Shown here: positions 46,278 through 57,800 of the stretch, one piece after another
Position numbering within the stretch: the first letter of the stretch is position 1
Layout: each line of letters begins with the position of its first letter
Assembly (NCBI GenBank): GCA_015680905.1
Contig: CM027378.1
Location: 73,127,501-73,191,500, forward strand
Origin: Coptis chinensis
Lineage: Eukaryota > Streptophyta > Magnoliopsida > Ranunculales > Ranunculaceae
Direction: 5' to 3'
DNA length: 64,000 nucleotides
Translations under genes and position numbers: made by a program
Notes under the pieces: generated by a model
Seen by the model: only the letters and a program-made list of their open reading frames with translations
Database searches by the model: none
What the model was told of the DNA's origin: nothing

Positions 46278-48759
46278 GGAGACCAAGGTGGCTGTGATGG
46301 GACAACCACCGCGAACCCTGGGGGAGACAGGCGCAGGCCCCCACTGTTAGTTGCATCCTTTACACTTTCCCCTCTCTGAGCTTCTCCATGACTATTTTCC
46401 CCTAGCTTACCTTTGTTTCTAGCCTCCTTCCCAAAATTCTCCTCCTCTGAGCCCCCATCTCCATGGTATCCACTTGATTTTCTGTTGCCTCTTACTTTGG
46501 GTCCATTGTCCTTTTGCTCTCCCTTACTCACTATTCCCCTCACAACTGTGGAGTCATCCATGGCCAGTGGGATTGGTTGCTGCAGAAGACTTCGAGATAC
46601 ACTCCTTTCAGAATCATACCCTCCCCCATCTGGACTTCCATGAGTCAGGTCCTGAGGAGCATTCCCCACTGAAACCTCTTCTTGGGATTCGGCATTGAAC
46701 ACCACCATATCCAAATCCTCTTCTTCTGTTGGTTCATCTTCTTCTTCATCTGTGAAAGCATCTGACGGTATGTCTTCCTCTGGAATTTCTGGACCCCATC
46801 CTCCCTGAGACTGTCCACTAGAGCTTGATGAATTATTTGAAGTGTTTGGTTCCACTGAATCCTTTGAATCACTAGATATAGCTATGATTGGGGCTTCTTC
46901 TGGAATCAGCAGATGGCCTAAACCTTGTGCTCTCAAGTCGTCTGCCTCTCTCTTAGCCCTTTTGGACTGTCTTGCCGCTACTTTTAAACTATGCCTGCGC
47001 CATTCCTCGTCATCCATCCTTACCGCTGTTATAGTCCACCCACTACCCACTTTCCGTTTACTTCCCACACTAAACCTTTTCCCTTCCACTCTTCTCACCT
47101 GTCTCTTAGCTTTATCTTTCTTCGGTCCTTTTGAAACAAGAGTTTTAAACCCCCTCCCACGTTTTGGCACCCCAATAAAGGTGAAATTTGGGTATCCAGA
47201 ACTTGTTGGAGCAGACGCGTGATCTTTCACCTCTACTTCCCACTGCTCCATGTTGGATGTGATTGTTATGATAGGGGGGGGGGGGGAACCCAAGAGCGGC
47301 GAGGCGTGATTTACCCTGAGATTTTCGCTGTTTCCCAGATAGCCCGCCTCCATATCTAGCCTCTCTAGCGTGACAACTTGGCATCCCACCTTTTCCTATT
47401 TCTTGTCTCGACACTCCATCTGATCTTCTATTTCCAACAGCCCAGATTCTAGTGCTCTGTCATTTAGGCTTTTGTCTAGGTCCATCTCCGCAGCCCCATT
47501 CTCTGGACTCCAGACCACCACAACGCCCCCATGGGTCTTGGGTCTATAGATCTGTTATGTGTTTAGGCCTTTTATTATCTTTCCTTGGGCTTGGGTTAAT
47601 CCAACTTGTAGTTGGCCTTCTTCTAGACCCAAGAGTCCTCCATAATTTGAATCTTGCCCTCCATGATGGTGGCCCGACCCTTCCACCTCGGCCTTCTCTA
47701 TCTATCCGTTCTGTTGTCTCGTACTTCGTTCTCTCTGACCTCCATCCTCCTACCCCTGACATCCAATTCTCTCTCTACTGTACCAGCTGTTATTGGTGAT
47801 GTCAGCATTCCTGCTCCATACCACCTCCTTTTCCCCGGCGAGCTTATGTTTCTGGCCGGAATCTGGTCTGATCTTGGTTTTCGTGGGGTTCCAGAGATAA
47901 TAACAGTGATTGGCCTCGTGCTTGCCTCGCCATTGAAGAAGACATTGGCTCTCATCATAAACGAGAAATTATTTTTAATATCTCTGAGTGATCCTCCATG
48001 TTTGCACAGCTCAATGCCATATGTCTCTCTTTTTTCGCAGTAATGGATATCGTGCCCTATGCATCCACAAAAATAACATAATATCTCCAACTTTTCATAT
48101 TTAAAAATCACTAGTATCACTTCCCCCTTCTCCGTTCTGAGATCGACTCCTTTCAGCAGCCTTTCCTTTATATCCATATGAACCCTTACCCTAGCTACCG
48201 GAATCCGAAACTCCCTTTGACAACACAGATCCATGGCTTTAACTTTGACAAGTATGATTCCCACTTTCCTAACATTATCCCTCGTGATTCGATCTCGGGA
48301 TGTCGTAGATCTGAATCCGAAATCTACCAGATCAAACTTCTTTTGCAGAGACCACCTCATCAATTATGAATCCCTTTCTTAATTGAGAATATAAACCCTT
48401 GTATCAACCAAGGGCCATTTTTCAAACACATGTTTCAATTCCTCTTCTTCAAACTCCATCCTATAATATCCTTTAGCTATCGCTCTCTATCTTTGTAGGC
48501 CCCTTATTTGCCAACACCGGTGTAGCTCATCCGCCGGATCTTGTAGGAGATGGCTTTGCCTCCATACAACTTTCCCATCAAGGTTCATTTGTTCAACAAG
48601 ATTGTCATCCTTATTTCTACTAGCAATCTCTACTACTCGTTTCTCTTTTGAACAGAAGAGATTTCCCATCTCCACTTGGAGCTCCTCTATTCTGGCTCTA
48701 GCCAGCCTCTTGTGTTCCGTCATATCTACCCTATCTTCTACTGGCATATCTCTGACCAT
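46274..48759 (-). pseudogene. LINE ORF1 (gag-like, CCHC zinc knuckle)
   Basis: RNA-binding ORF1 of the LINE. A decayed DUF4283-like start (48759-48487 and the following AKGYYRMEFEEEELKHVF) is broken by a stop near 48380. From 48363 the chain runs through RVRVHMDIKERLLKGVD to a CCHC knuckle, CYFCGCIGHDIHYC. It is broken again around 47700-47400, and the acidic low-complexity C-terminal part (47389-46274) is open to its TGA. That TGA overlaps the ORF2 ATG. At least two lesions make it non-functional as it stands. Confidence 0.75.
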
Positions 48760-48908
48760 CTAAGCTCTTCAGATCCCAGAGGAAAAAAAAACTACTAACT
48801 TACGAGAGAAAACACCCGATAGGTAAGAAGGGGGGTGGGGGGTGGGGGAGGGGAAGGATTAGATGGGCGGAGTGAAACAAGTGGAACAAACAATGGCTGC
48901 TTTTGGCA

Positions 48909-49654
48909 ATCTAGAGATTTAACCCCATACCACAACACATCCAAGTCAACTGAGTTTGATAGTGATGTTTTTAGTCGAAACAAATAAAAAGACTCTAATG
49001 CTCTTTTCTATGTATAATTTAATAAATACCATGTGATTTTGGTAAAGACAAAATTGGAATTCAAATCATCTAGAACACATGTCTTGATCTTGTGAACTCT
49101 ATTCGACAGCTACCACCAATCTTTATCAAATGACACCCACACCCTTAACATTATGAAATTATATAATTATCCTCACAATTGTTAAAAGCTACATATATGC
49201 TAGGAGAAAACCAACCGTGAAAGGGCAATGAAGTCTTTTTATGTGGTAGTAGTGTATAGCTTGGAGAAGATAATGCTACAATGATGGTAATTATATAATT
49301 TCATAATGTTAAAGGTGTGAATGTCATTTGATAATGATTGGTGGTAGCTGTCGGATAGAGTTTACAAGATCAAGACATGTGTCATAGATGATTTAAATTC
49401 CAATTTTGCCAATTTTGTCTTTGCCAAAGTCACAAGGTATTTATTAAATTATACATAGAAAATAGCATTAGAGTCAAACTTAATTTTTTCATTTATCTTT
49501 ACCAAAAACATCTCGGTCAAACTTAATTGACTTGGATGTGTTAGAGTCAAACTCAATTTTTTCATTTATCTTTACTAAAAACATCTCGGTCAAACTTAGT
49601 TGACTTGGATGTGGTGTGGTATAGTTTGGAGGGGGGGATAAACCTCTAGATTAA
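48909..49654. repeat. long inverted repeat (foldback or MITE-like), arms about 270 and 380 bp
   Basis: The left arm (about 48909-49175, starting AATCTAGAGATTTAACCCC) recurs inverted in the right arm (about 49276-49654, ending with the complement). Shared landmarks are ACATCCAAGTCAAC, TCTATGTATAATTTAATAAA, ACACATGTCTTGATCTTGT and CAGCTACCACCAATC. The right arm has an extra tandem duplication of about 83 bp (49468-49630, unit containing CATCTCGGTCAAACTTA). No coding sequence and no clear target-site duplication. Its left arm abuts the 5' end of the LINE. Confidence 0.75.
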
Positions 49655-50051
49655 ATAACTAGAGTGTAAAACTAATTGGCCTAAGTTCTGAGAGTAAACC
49701 TCTAGATTAAAAAGGGAAAGGGGATAAAACTAATTGGCCTAAATTCGGAGGGTAAAACTAAAAAAATGTTAAAAGAGCAAAGGACAATGAAGTATTTTTA
49801 TATATGTTGACAAAAAAGATAAATGCGAAACTAGAAAACTAATTGGCCTAAAGTCTCTGGTAAAGCTAGAAAACTGATAAATGCGAAACTAGGAATATAA
49901 AAAATATCTAAACAAAATATATAGGTTTCAATATTGATAAAACACAAAAGCCAGTCAAGATTAGATTTTGAAAAATAAATACATAAAATGTTAAGAGTTT
50001 TGATGGATTAGTGTTGTAGTGCCACATATAAAACTTGGGTTTGAGTCTTAC
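49655..50051. other. intergenic, short internal repeats
   Basis: Holds two or three copies of ACTAATTGGCCTAAGTTC-like and AAACCTCTAGATTAAA segments between 49655 and 49870. No gene. Confidence 0.5.
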
Positions 50052-50127
50052 TACACTCTATTTCAATTTTATTTAGTGAAATATATATATATATATATTT
50101 CACTAAATAAAATTGAAATAGAGTGTA
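50052..50127. repeat. 76-bp perfect palindrome
   Basis: The two 38-bp halves are exact reverse complements around 50089/50090: the left half runs TACACTCTATTTCAATTTTA... into (AT)n, and the right half mirrors it to TAGAGTGTA. A single (non-inverted) variant of one half recurs at about 50230-50260. It can form a cruciform. Confidence 0.95.
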
Positions 50128-50389
50128 TATATATATATATATATAAAATAATAAAGCAAAAGTAAAAATAAAACGATAATGTAAAAATAGATAAATAAAT
50201 CTTTGTATGAGTGGCTTGGGTTCAGAGTCTTACTACACTCTATTTCATTTTTATTTAGCGAAAAAAAAATAAAAAAAATAAAAAAAAATAAAACGATAAT
50301 ATAAAAATAGATAAATAAATCTTTGTAAGTTTATATAAGTTTGAACTAGAACAGGGGTTGTATTTGTATCCATCAGAAACTTAATTAGC

Positions 50390-53300
50390 TTTCGAACCCG
50401 TCCTACGAACGGGTGTCGTTATATTAAATTATTCTAAAAAATATTAGCGACTATGCATAGCTATGAGATATGAAAATTATATTAATCACTCATTCAAATT
50501 TATATCACCACTCTCTATAAAAAGAAAGCACCAAACCTTGATAAAACCCATCGACATAATTTTGTTGTTAGGTTTAATAATATAAATTTGATCGAAGTTT
50601 GGTGAGAATGCCAAATGTGGCAAAGATGATATTGAAGCTACTTAAATAGCAAAACATTCTCAATCATAATAAAAAAATTACAATAAATACTACTTAAAAT
50701 GTAAAACTATACTTTCCGATTTAATGTAAAACTATGTTTTGGGGTTAGTTCAATGCATTTACATCAAGTTTCCGATTTTACGTTAATTATTCTTTGAGGT
50801 TAATTCAATGTAGTTGTATCAAGTTTTTGATTTCCCGTTAATTATTTTTTGAGGTTAGTTCAGTGCAGTTGCACCAAGTTTATGATTTCCCGTTAGTTAC
50901 TCATTAATGTTAATTCAGTGCAGTTGCATATAGTTTTCAATGTTTCGTTAATTACTCATTGAGATTAGTTCATTGCATTTGCATCCATGTTTTAATTTTC
51001 TGTTAATTACTCTTTGAGGTTAGTTCAATACATCTGCATCCAGTTTCTGATTTTCCGTTAATTATTTTTTGAGGTTAGTTTAATGCATTTGCATCTAGTT
51101 TCTAATTTCCGGTTATTTATGCTTTGAGGGTAGTTCGATGCAGTTACATCCGGTTTTCGATTTCCAGTTAATTATTTTTTTAGGTTATTTCAATGCATTT
51201 GCATCCAGTTTCCGATTTTCCGTTAAATATTCTTCAAGGATATTGCATCCAATTTATGATTTCTTAGCATATTAGTTAATCTATGATTTTAGTTTAATAC
51301 AGTTGCATCTAGTTTACGATTTTCTAGTTAATTATTATTTGAGGTTAGTTCAATGCAGTTGTATCCAATTTTCGATTTCCCATTAATTGTTCTTTTAGGT
51401 TAGTTCAATGCATTTGCAGCAAGTTTTCAATTTACCGTTAATTATTCGTTGAGGTTAGTTTAGTGCAGTTGCATCTAGTCTTCGATGTTTTGTTAATTAG
51501 TATTTAAGATTAGTTCATTGCATTTGTATTCAGTTTCCGATTTGTCATTAATAACTCTTTGAAGTTAGTTCAATATATCTGTATCTAGTTTATGATTTCA
51601 AATTATTTATGTTTTGAGGTTAGTTCGATGCAATTTCATCCGATTTCTGATTTCCCGTTAACTATTATTTGAAGTTATTTTAATGTATTTGTATATAGTT
51701 TCTGATTTTCCGCCAATTATTCTATGAGGTTAGTTCAATGCAGTTGCATTCAGTTTTTGATTTCATGTTAATTATTTTTTGAGATTAGTTTAATGCATTT
51801 GTATCCAGTTTTCGATTCACTATTAATTATTATTTGAGGTTTGTTTGATGCATTTGCATACCGTTTCCGATTTCCCGTTAAATATTTTTCAAGAATTTGT
51901 ATCCAATTTCTAATTTCCTGTTAGTTATTGACGTTAGTTTAATGCAGTTGCATCTAGTTTCGGATTTATAGTTAATTATTTGTTGAGTTTAGTTTATTGC
52001 ATTTGCATAAATTTTTCGATTTCCCGTTAATTACTCTTTGAGCTCAGTTCAATGTATTTGAATCCAGTTTTCGACTTCATTTTAATTATCCAATGTGGTG
52101 TGTAATACTAACTTTCTACTAATCCACCTGTAGTGTTCTTGCAAACATGTCATAAAAATAAATTATGCTTGATTTACTATATGAGATTATCAAAGATTAT
52201 TCAGTTCTCGATTTTCCGTTAGTTATTCTTTAAATTATATCTGACTCACTATGTGGGATCTTCAAAGATTATCTACGAACAGGTCCTGTCATATTAATTA
52301 TTCTGAAAAATATATGCAACTATATATGCAAAACTATTATATACAAATTTTATATTGATCACTCATCCAAATTTCTTATAACATGAAAACCCTACGTACG
52401 TACTCGCCATTGATAAAACCCTTCAACTTCATTTTATTGTTTAATAATGAAAGTTTGATTAAAGTTTTGTGAGATTGTCTAATAAGCTACTTTAAGCTAC
52501 TTGAATAGCAAGGCGTTCCCAATCATACAAAAAAATAATAAGAAAAACACCGTTTTAAATACAAAACTATATTTATCGAGACATTCTCACAACATATAAC
52601 ACAACTATATTTTGAAATTAGTTCAATGCATTTGCATCCAATTTCTGATTTTATGTTATTTATTTTTTGAGGTTACTTCAATGCAATTGCATCCAGTTTC
52701 TGATTTATTGTTAATTATTTTTTGCAATTAGTTTAATGCATTCTAATTTCCAATTTTATGTTAATTATTATTTGAGATCAGTTCAATGCATTTGCATCCA
52801 ACATCTGATTTCCCATTAATTATTCTTTGAGATTAGTTTAATATATTTGCATCAAGTTTATGATTTCTCGTTTATTAGTCGATAATGTTGCATTAGCATC
52901 TAGTTTCTGATTTTCCATTAATTATTGTTTGAGGTTAGTTTAATGAATTTATATCCAATTTTCGATTTTCCGTTAATTATTTTTTGAGGTTAGTTCAATG
53001 CATATGCATCTATTTTTTATTTATTTATTTATTTTAGATTAGTTTAGTGTAGTACTGTAGTTGCATCTGGTTTCCAATTTTCATTTTATTATTTGTTAAG
53101 ATTAGTTATACGCTTGCATTTGCATCGTGTTTCTAATTTATATATATATTTTTTAGGTTAGTTCAATATAGTTGCACCCAGTTTTCGATTTCCCGTTAAT
53201 TTAATCTCTGAGAGTTAATTCAATGCATTTGCATCAAGTTTCCGATTTCCCTACAATTATTTTTTGATGTCAGTTCAATATATTTGCATCCAAGTTTTGA

Positions 53301-53540
53301 TTTCACGTTAATTATTATTATTATTTTTTCGATAACCAAACATTAATTATTCTTTGAGGGTAGTTTAATGCAGTTCTATCCATATTCCGACTGTCTATTA
53401 ATTACTTTTTAAGATTAGTTTAATGCTTGCAAGTGCATCTAATTTTCGATTTCCTGTTAAATATTATTTGAGGTTAGTTCGATGTATTTGCATCTAGTTT
53501 TCTATTTACAGTTAATTGTTTTTTGATGGTAGTTTCATGT
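50390..53540. repeat. AT-rich minisatellite, unit about 55 bp, in a two-part higher-order arrangement
   Basis: Blocks 50735-52090 and 52615-53540 are arrays of a unit of about 55 bp built from GAGGTTAGTTCAATGCA, TTTGCATCCAGTTT and CCGATTTCCCGTTAATTAT. By span over period there are about 40 diverged copies. Each block is preceded by a related non-repetitive leader of about 340 bp (50390-50735 and 52265-52614, sharing TGATAAAACCC, AGCTACTT, TAGCAA and TCCCAATCAT-like motifs), so a leader-plus-array unit was itself duplicated. The leader has a hairpin ACCCGTCCTACGAACGGGT near 50396. No ORF. Function unknown. Confidence 0.85.
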
Positions 53541-54556
53541 AGTATTATATATATTTTAAAATATTTGTCATTATTGGTTTGCCGTTATTTATTTATTATT
53601 TGTTATTATATATTTTGTGATGTTATTTTTTTTATAATTTAATTTTCCACATGTATAGTAATTTGTTTTGGTTTGATATATAATTTATTTAAGCCCAACT
53701 TCCACTTTAACTAAATCCATAGTTATATAATTTATTTAAGCCAACGTCTGCTTTAACTAAATCTCGTTATTCCGTTAAAATTGGAAATTATAAAATTAAT
53801 AAATTTAATTGGAATATGTTGTAATTATTGTGGCCGGAATTGTGGTTTTTGAAATTATTAACTATGACTAAATGTCTAAATCCCACAGTAGATGACACAT
53901 TAAATTGATCTAACTTTATTTTTTAGACCCATATATATAGTGCATACAATACAATTTTATTTGTTTTTGGTGTACACTGTTACTTATTTTATGATTCGTT
54001 GACTTTTTTTTTTTTTTTTTTTTCCAGTCATATGCGTGGTAAATGTTCAAGCAACTCAATTCATTTTTCCCTTTGTTCTTTCATAGATTTATTGTCATTT
54101 TCTATAAAGAAACTTTGTTATGTTAAACTTCATATGAGATTAGTGTGGAAACTATTCTTTGTAGCGTAAGGGTTTTAGAAAAATCGTTTTTTGTTGAAAC
54201 TACTGTTGTTAGCAATTTAGTTGTCCGTCTCAATTTTTTTCATGTAATTACCTATATTATTTAGGAAAAGTTCGAGACTGTGAAACTTTAGATGAGATTG
54301 TTTCTTTATTTATATTATACTTTTTTGTAATTAGTAATAGAGTTTAGAAAAAATTTGAGTCTGGATCTGTGAGTAGAAAAAATAGATTGGTAAGGTATAG
54401 CTATAATATATATCTAAAGATTTGGAATTCCTTTTTCTTTGATAATTAGTATTAGAGTTTACAAAAAGCCTCGAAAAATAGAGCCAGAGGGTATACCTAT
54501 AATATATATCTAACGAAACCACCCAAATCCAACTGAAAAGAAAACGGCTCTACAAT
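53541..54556. other. intergenic; RFT1 5' flank
   Basis: AT-rich with a T run at about 54006-54024. No gene before the RFT1 start. Promoter elements could not be assigned with confidence. Confidence 0.45.
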
Positions 54557-54791
54557 ATGTCCAAGGAAGATGGTAAAAGCGTTGATTTTGCTCGCACGTT
54601 CAAATATCTTATGGGTTAGCTATGTGTTTTTCTTCCCTCTCTCTACTTGATTACTTAATATTTATGAAACTTAAAAACTGTTTATATTTATTCACGCAGC
54701 TACACAGTTTCTGTCCAGAGGAATACCCTTTATATTCAATTCATGGATTGTTAGACACCTTACTGAAAATGACTACGCGGTACATATACAT

Positions 54792-54824
<33 letters not shown>

Positions 54825-57800
54825 GTTATAGTTATTAATAATACTTTTCTTTTTGCTGCAGCTTTATGCAGTGCAATTTCCTCTTTTGGTCACATGTATT
54901 ATGTTTCTCAGTCGTGAAGGCTTTCGAAGAGCGTGTTTGAGGGCAGACATTAAATGGTAATTCGTTTTGCGTTTTGTTTCATTTACTTACATCTTGCCTA
55001 GCTGTGTACTCTTACATTGCCTGTTGATATTGTTGTGGAAGATGTCGGGCACGCGGATCGTAGTGTGAATGTAATTCTATTCCATTAAAGGAAAACACCA
55101 ACTTTGGCTTGTCTTTCTCGTGTGTCCAGAGGGTGTACAGTATAGGCTGTCAACTCCTACTAAAGAAAATATATGAAAGTTGTCTTACAACTGCTTCAAT
55201 GTTTGATAACCACTTTGTAGGTGTAGTACCATATATAACGATTCTATCTTACAAAAACTGTAACACATGCAATGCGTCTGAACCACCAATTGGCGATTGT
55301 TACTTAGGTTACCATGATGTAGTGACTTTATCACATATCATGAGATTTTTGTCCTTGTGTGGGTTCAAGTTCATTTTCTTTCCCGTGCACCCCAAGAGAA
55401 TGTATAGGAAAAGAAACAAAGAAGAAAGATGGCTTGATCATCTGATTTGAGTTGATATTGTTATATCAGATCTTTGTGAAACCTTGGATGGTGGTCCTGA
55501 CCCTTCATGTGCATCACTGTGCTGATCTATTTACTATTAAGGTAAAATACATTTGTGATGAATAAGCTATACAGATATCCAACTTTTCTACTTATTATCT
55601 GGAGGCTGTTTATCTATTGCAGTGATGGTGCATTGTTGGAAGAAAATGCTGGTAAACTGCTGAAAGTTGCCTGGATGACCTTCCCATTTGGAGTTTTTAT
55701 TACATTTGTCACTTGTTCATTACTCTTCTGGTGGCAGGGGCTAAGACTTTCTGACCTGCACGCACAAGCTATCTTAATCCATGGTATCCCACTTCTTCAT
55801 GTACACATTAAGTTTTCTTGAGGTCATTGAATCTGAAATTTGATCCTACAAAGGAAATTAAAACAAAAAGGAAATAAAAAATAAAAAGCAATAATGTTTG
55901 CAAGAGTTTATTTGTTTATGGCTTTATTTATCTCTTATTCTCCTTGTTATCATTATTATTATTGCTTGTGGATGGAAACAATAAATAAATAATGATAATA
56001 GATGGTTTATTTGGAGAGTGTTTGCGAGGGCTTTTCATCCTTATTTATGTATTTTAATTTCAGTATTCCCCTAGATTCTGTAGTTTGTGTTCCTATTTGA
56101 TGCCTTGACCGTATTTGATCACAACATCGGTTGCTTTTCGATGGCAGGATTTGCATGTATATTGGAACTATTGGCAGAACCATTGTATATTCTTTCTCAG
56201 AACTTGCTTCTTCTGAAATTGAGGTTGATGGTTGAAGCTGCAGCAACACTTCTACGGTGCATGACGACCTACATTCTGATTGTTAGGCAAATGAATATGG
56301 TAAAGCTCACATATTTTTTGTTGTCATAACTCTACAATTACATGCTTCTTCGTTTGTGATTCACACTGGTTTTGATTTATCTAACTGTTCTGAAGCTACT
56401 ATCTTGTCTTTACATTGAAATTTTAAGGTCATATCTTTATGTGTATATCTTTGTCCAGATATGTATGTTGTTTATTCATACTATGATGCCATTTGGTTAT
56501 CCTCATGTTTCATCGTTGGATTAGTTGGCACTGATTTGGTGATTGATTCCGTTCCAAACTTATCAATCTGGGTAGTTTTGACTCTGTGTCTGTGTGTCAA
56601 TCATCATTGTTCTTAAAATTTTGCAGTAATGAGATGTTACAATCGACTCCATACTGTCGCTCAATATTTTCCCAACTTAGAGACCGAAGGCCATTATACC
56701 ATAGCTTCACCTCATTCATGTGTTTTCTCAATAGACCTCGACATTACTATGTGAAAGATCACTAGTATTCTTTGGGGGACTGAACCTTGTGGCTACCATC
56801 ACCATTCATGGTCTAGGACTCTGGGTGCCTTTCCAACACAACACTATAGGGGCTATACACATGGGATATCACAGTCTCACCAATTATCTATGCCAACTCT
56901 ATTATTGACACTCAAGTTTATGAATTTATGGTATTTGCATCCAGCTACTTGGTACACAGCACTTATTTCTTATTTCGTGTTGACCAAAAGAAAGTCTCTA
57001 TTGTATGCAGACTCACATATTTATATCTTCTGGACCTAATTTGATGACCTTGTACTGCACTCTGATCAAGTAATTTGATTTGTTACTTGAAGGAAAGGGA
57101 GATTGTGTTTGCATTATCACAGATTGCTTATGGGGCTTGCTTGTTCTTTGGCTATTGGGGATATTTTCTGCTCTTTCGTATAGTTAGAAGTTCTAATCTT
57201 ATCCCATTCAGGTACATACTCTGACCTTTACTGTGTCTTATATCTTTCTATGATAAATTGATAATCTCATCTAACCTGATAATGTGATTGTATATTCGAT
57301 GCTGTAGAAAGCGAAACCAGTTTTGAGATTTTTTTCCCGAATGAGTTTAGAAGATACTTTGTAATTTTGTACCATCCATTTTCTTGTGTTCCTTCATCTG
57401 CACCAAAAACTAAGATCTGAACCCATTATTATAAACTGTCAAGGTATATAAGGCATTAAAGGATTTTACTTGGAAAGAAGTCTCTGCACTGAAGTAGAGG
57501 AAAGACGTGTATCACTACTACCATTCAGGAATTGTACCAAGTATCCTAAAGATTAATTGTTTATCGTTGCGCTGGGCATATGTATTTATCATCCTAATTT
57601 GCAAGGATAGTGTGCCAGACCATGCAATCTTAGTAAAAGTTGAGCTATTGAATGGTATGATAATTGGGCATTTTCCCAGTTTTTCAGTTCTCTCAGTACC
57701 AATCTGTGCATCATATATTTATATAGTTAATAGTAGTATACAAAGCACCTTTCTAATAGTGCTATGTAATGAATGAGCATGAAACTAGGTCATACAATTG

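Larger units (their letters stand above)
42088..48870 (-). mobile_element. L1-type LINE, near full length, mutated
   Basis: A plant L1-clade non-LTR retrotransposon on the minus strand. In order: a C-rich 5' UTR (about 48770-48870), ORF1 (48759-46274), ORF2 (46277 to about 42330) with endonuclease, reverse transcriptase, zf-RVT and RNase H, then a 3' UTR ending in an AAATAAAATAAAATAAAATA-type tail (T-rich at 42088-42117 on the plus strand). Frameshifts and stops interrupt both ORFs, so it is not autonomous now. I found no trustworthy target-site duplication, so both outer limits are approximate. Confidence 0.85.

Noticed and set aside
46842-48043. Open frames on the plus strand across the LINE ORF1
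   Set aside because: They are antisense shadows of the C-rich LINE coding strand and show no domain resemblance.
42003-48945. ACATCCAAGTCAAC on both sides of the LINE as its target-site duplication
   Set aside because: The right copy lies inside the left arm of the inverted repeat, whose outer end (AATCTAGAG...) is still further left, and the left copy is about 70 bp beyond the LINE A-rich tail. The motif belongs to the inverted-repeat family, not to the LINE insertion.
55109-55450. 113-codon plus-strand open frame
   Set aside because: It lies in the third RFT1 intron (54957-55622). There is no family resemblance and its ends do not fit an exon in phase.
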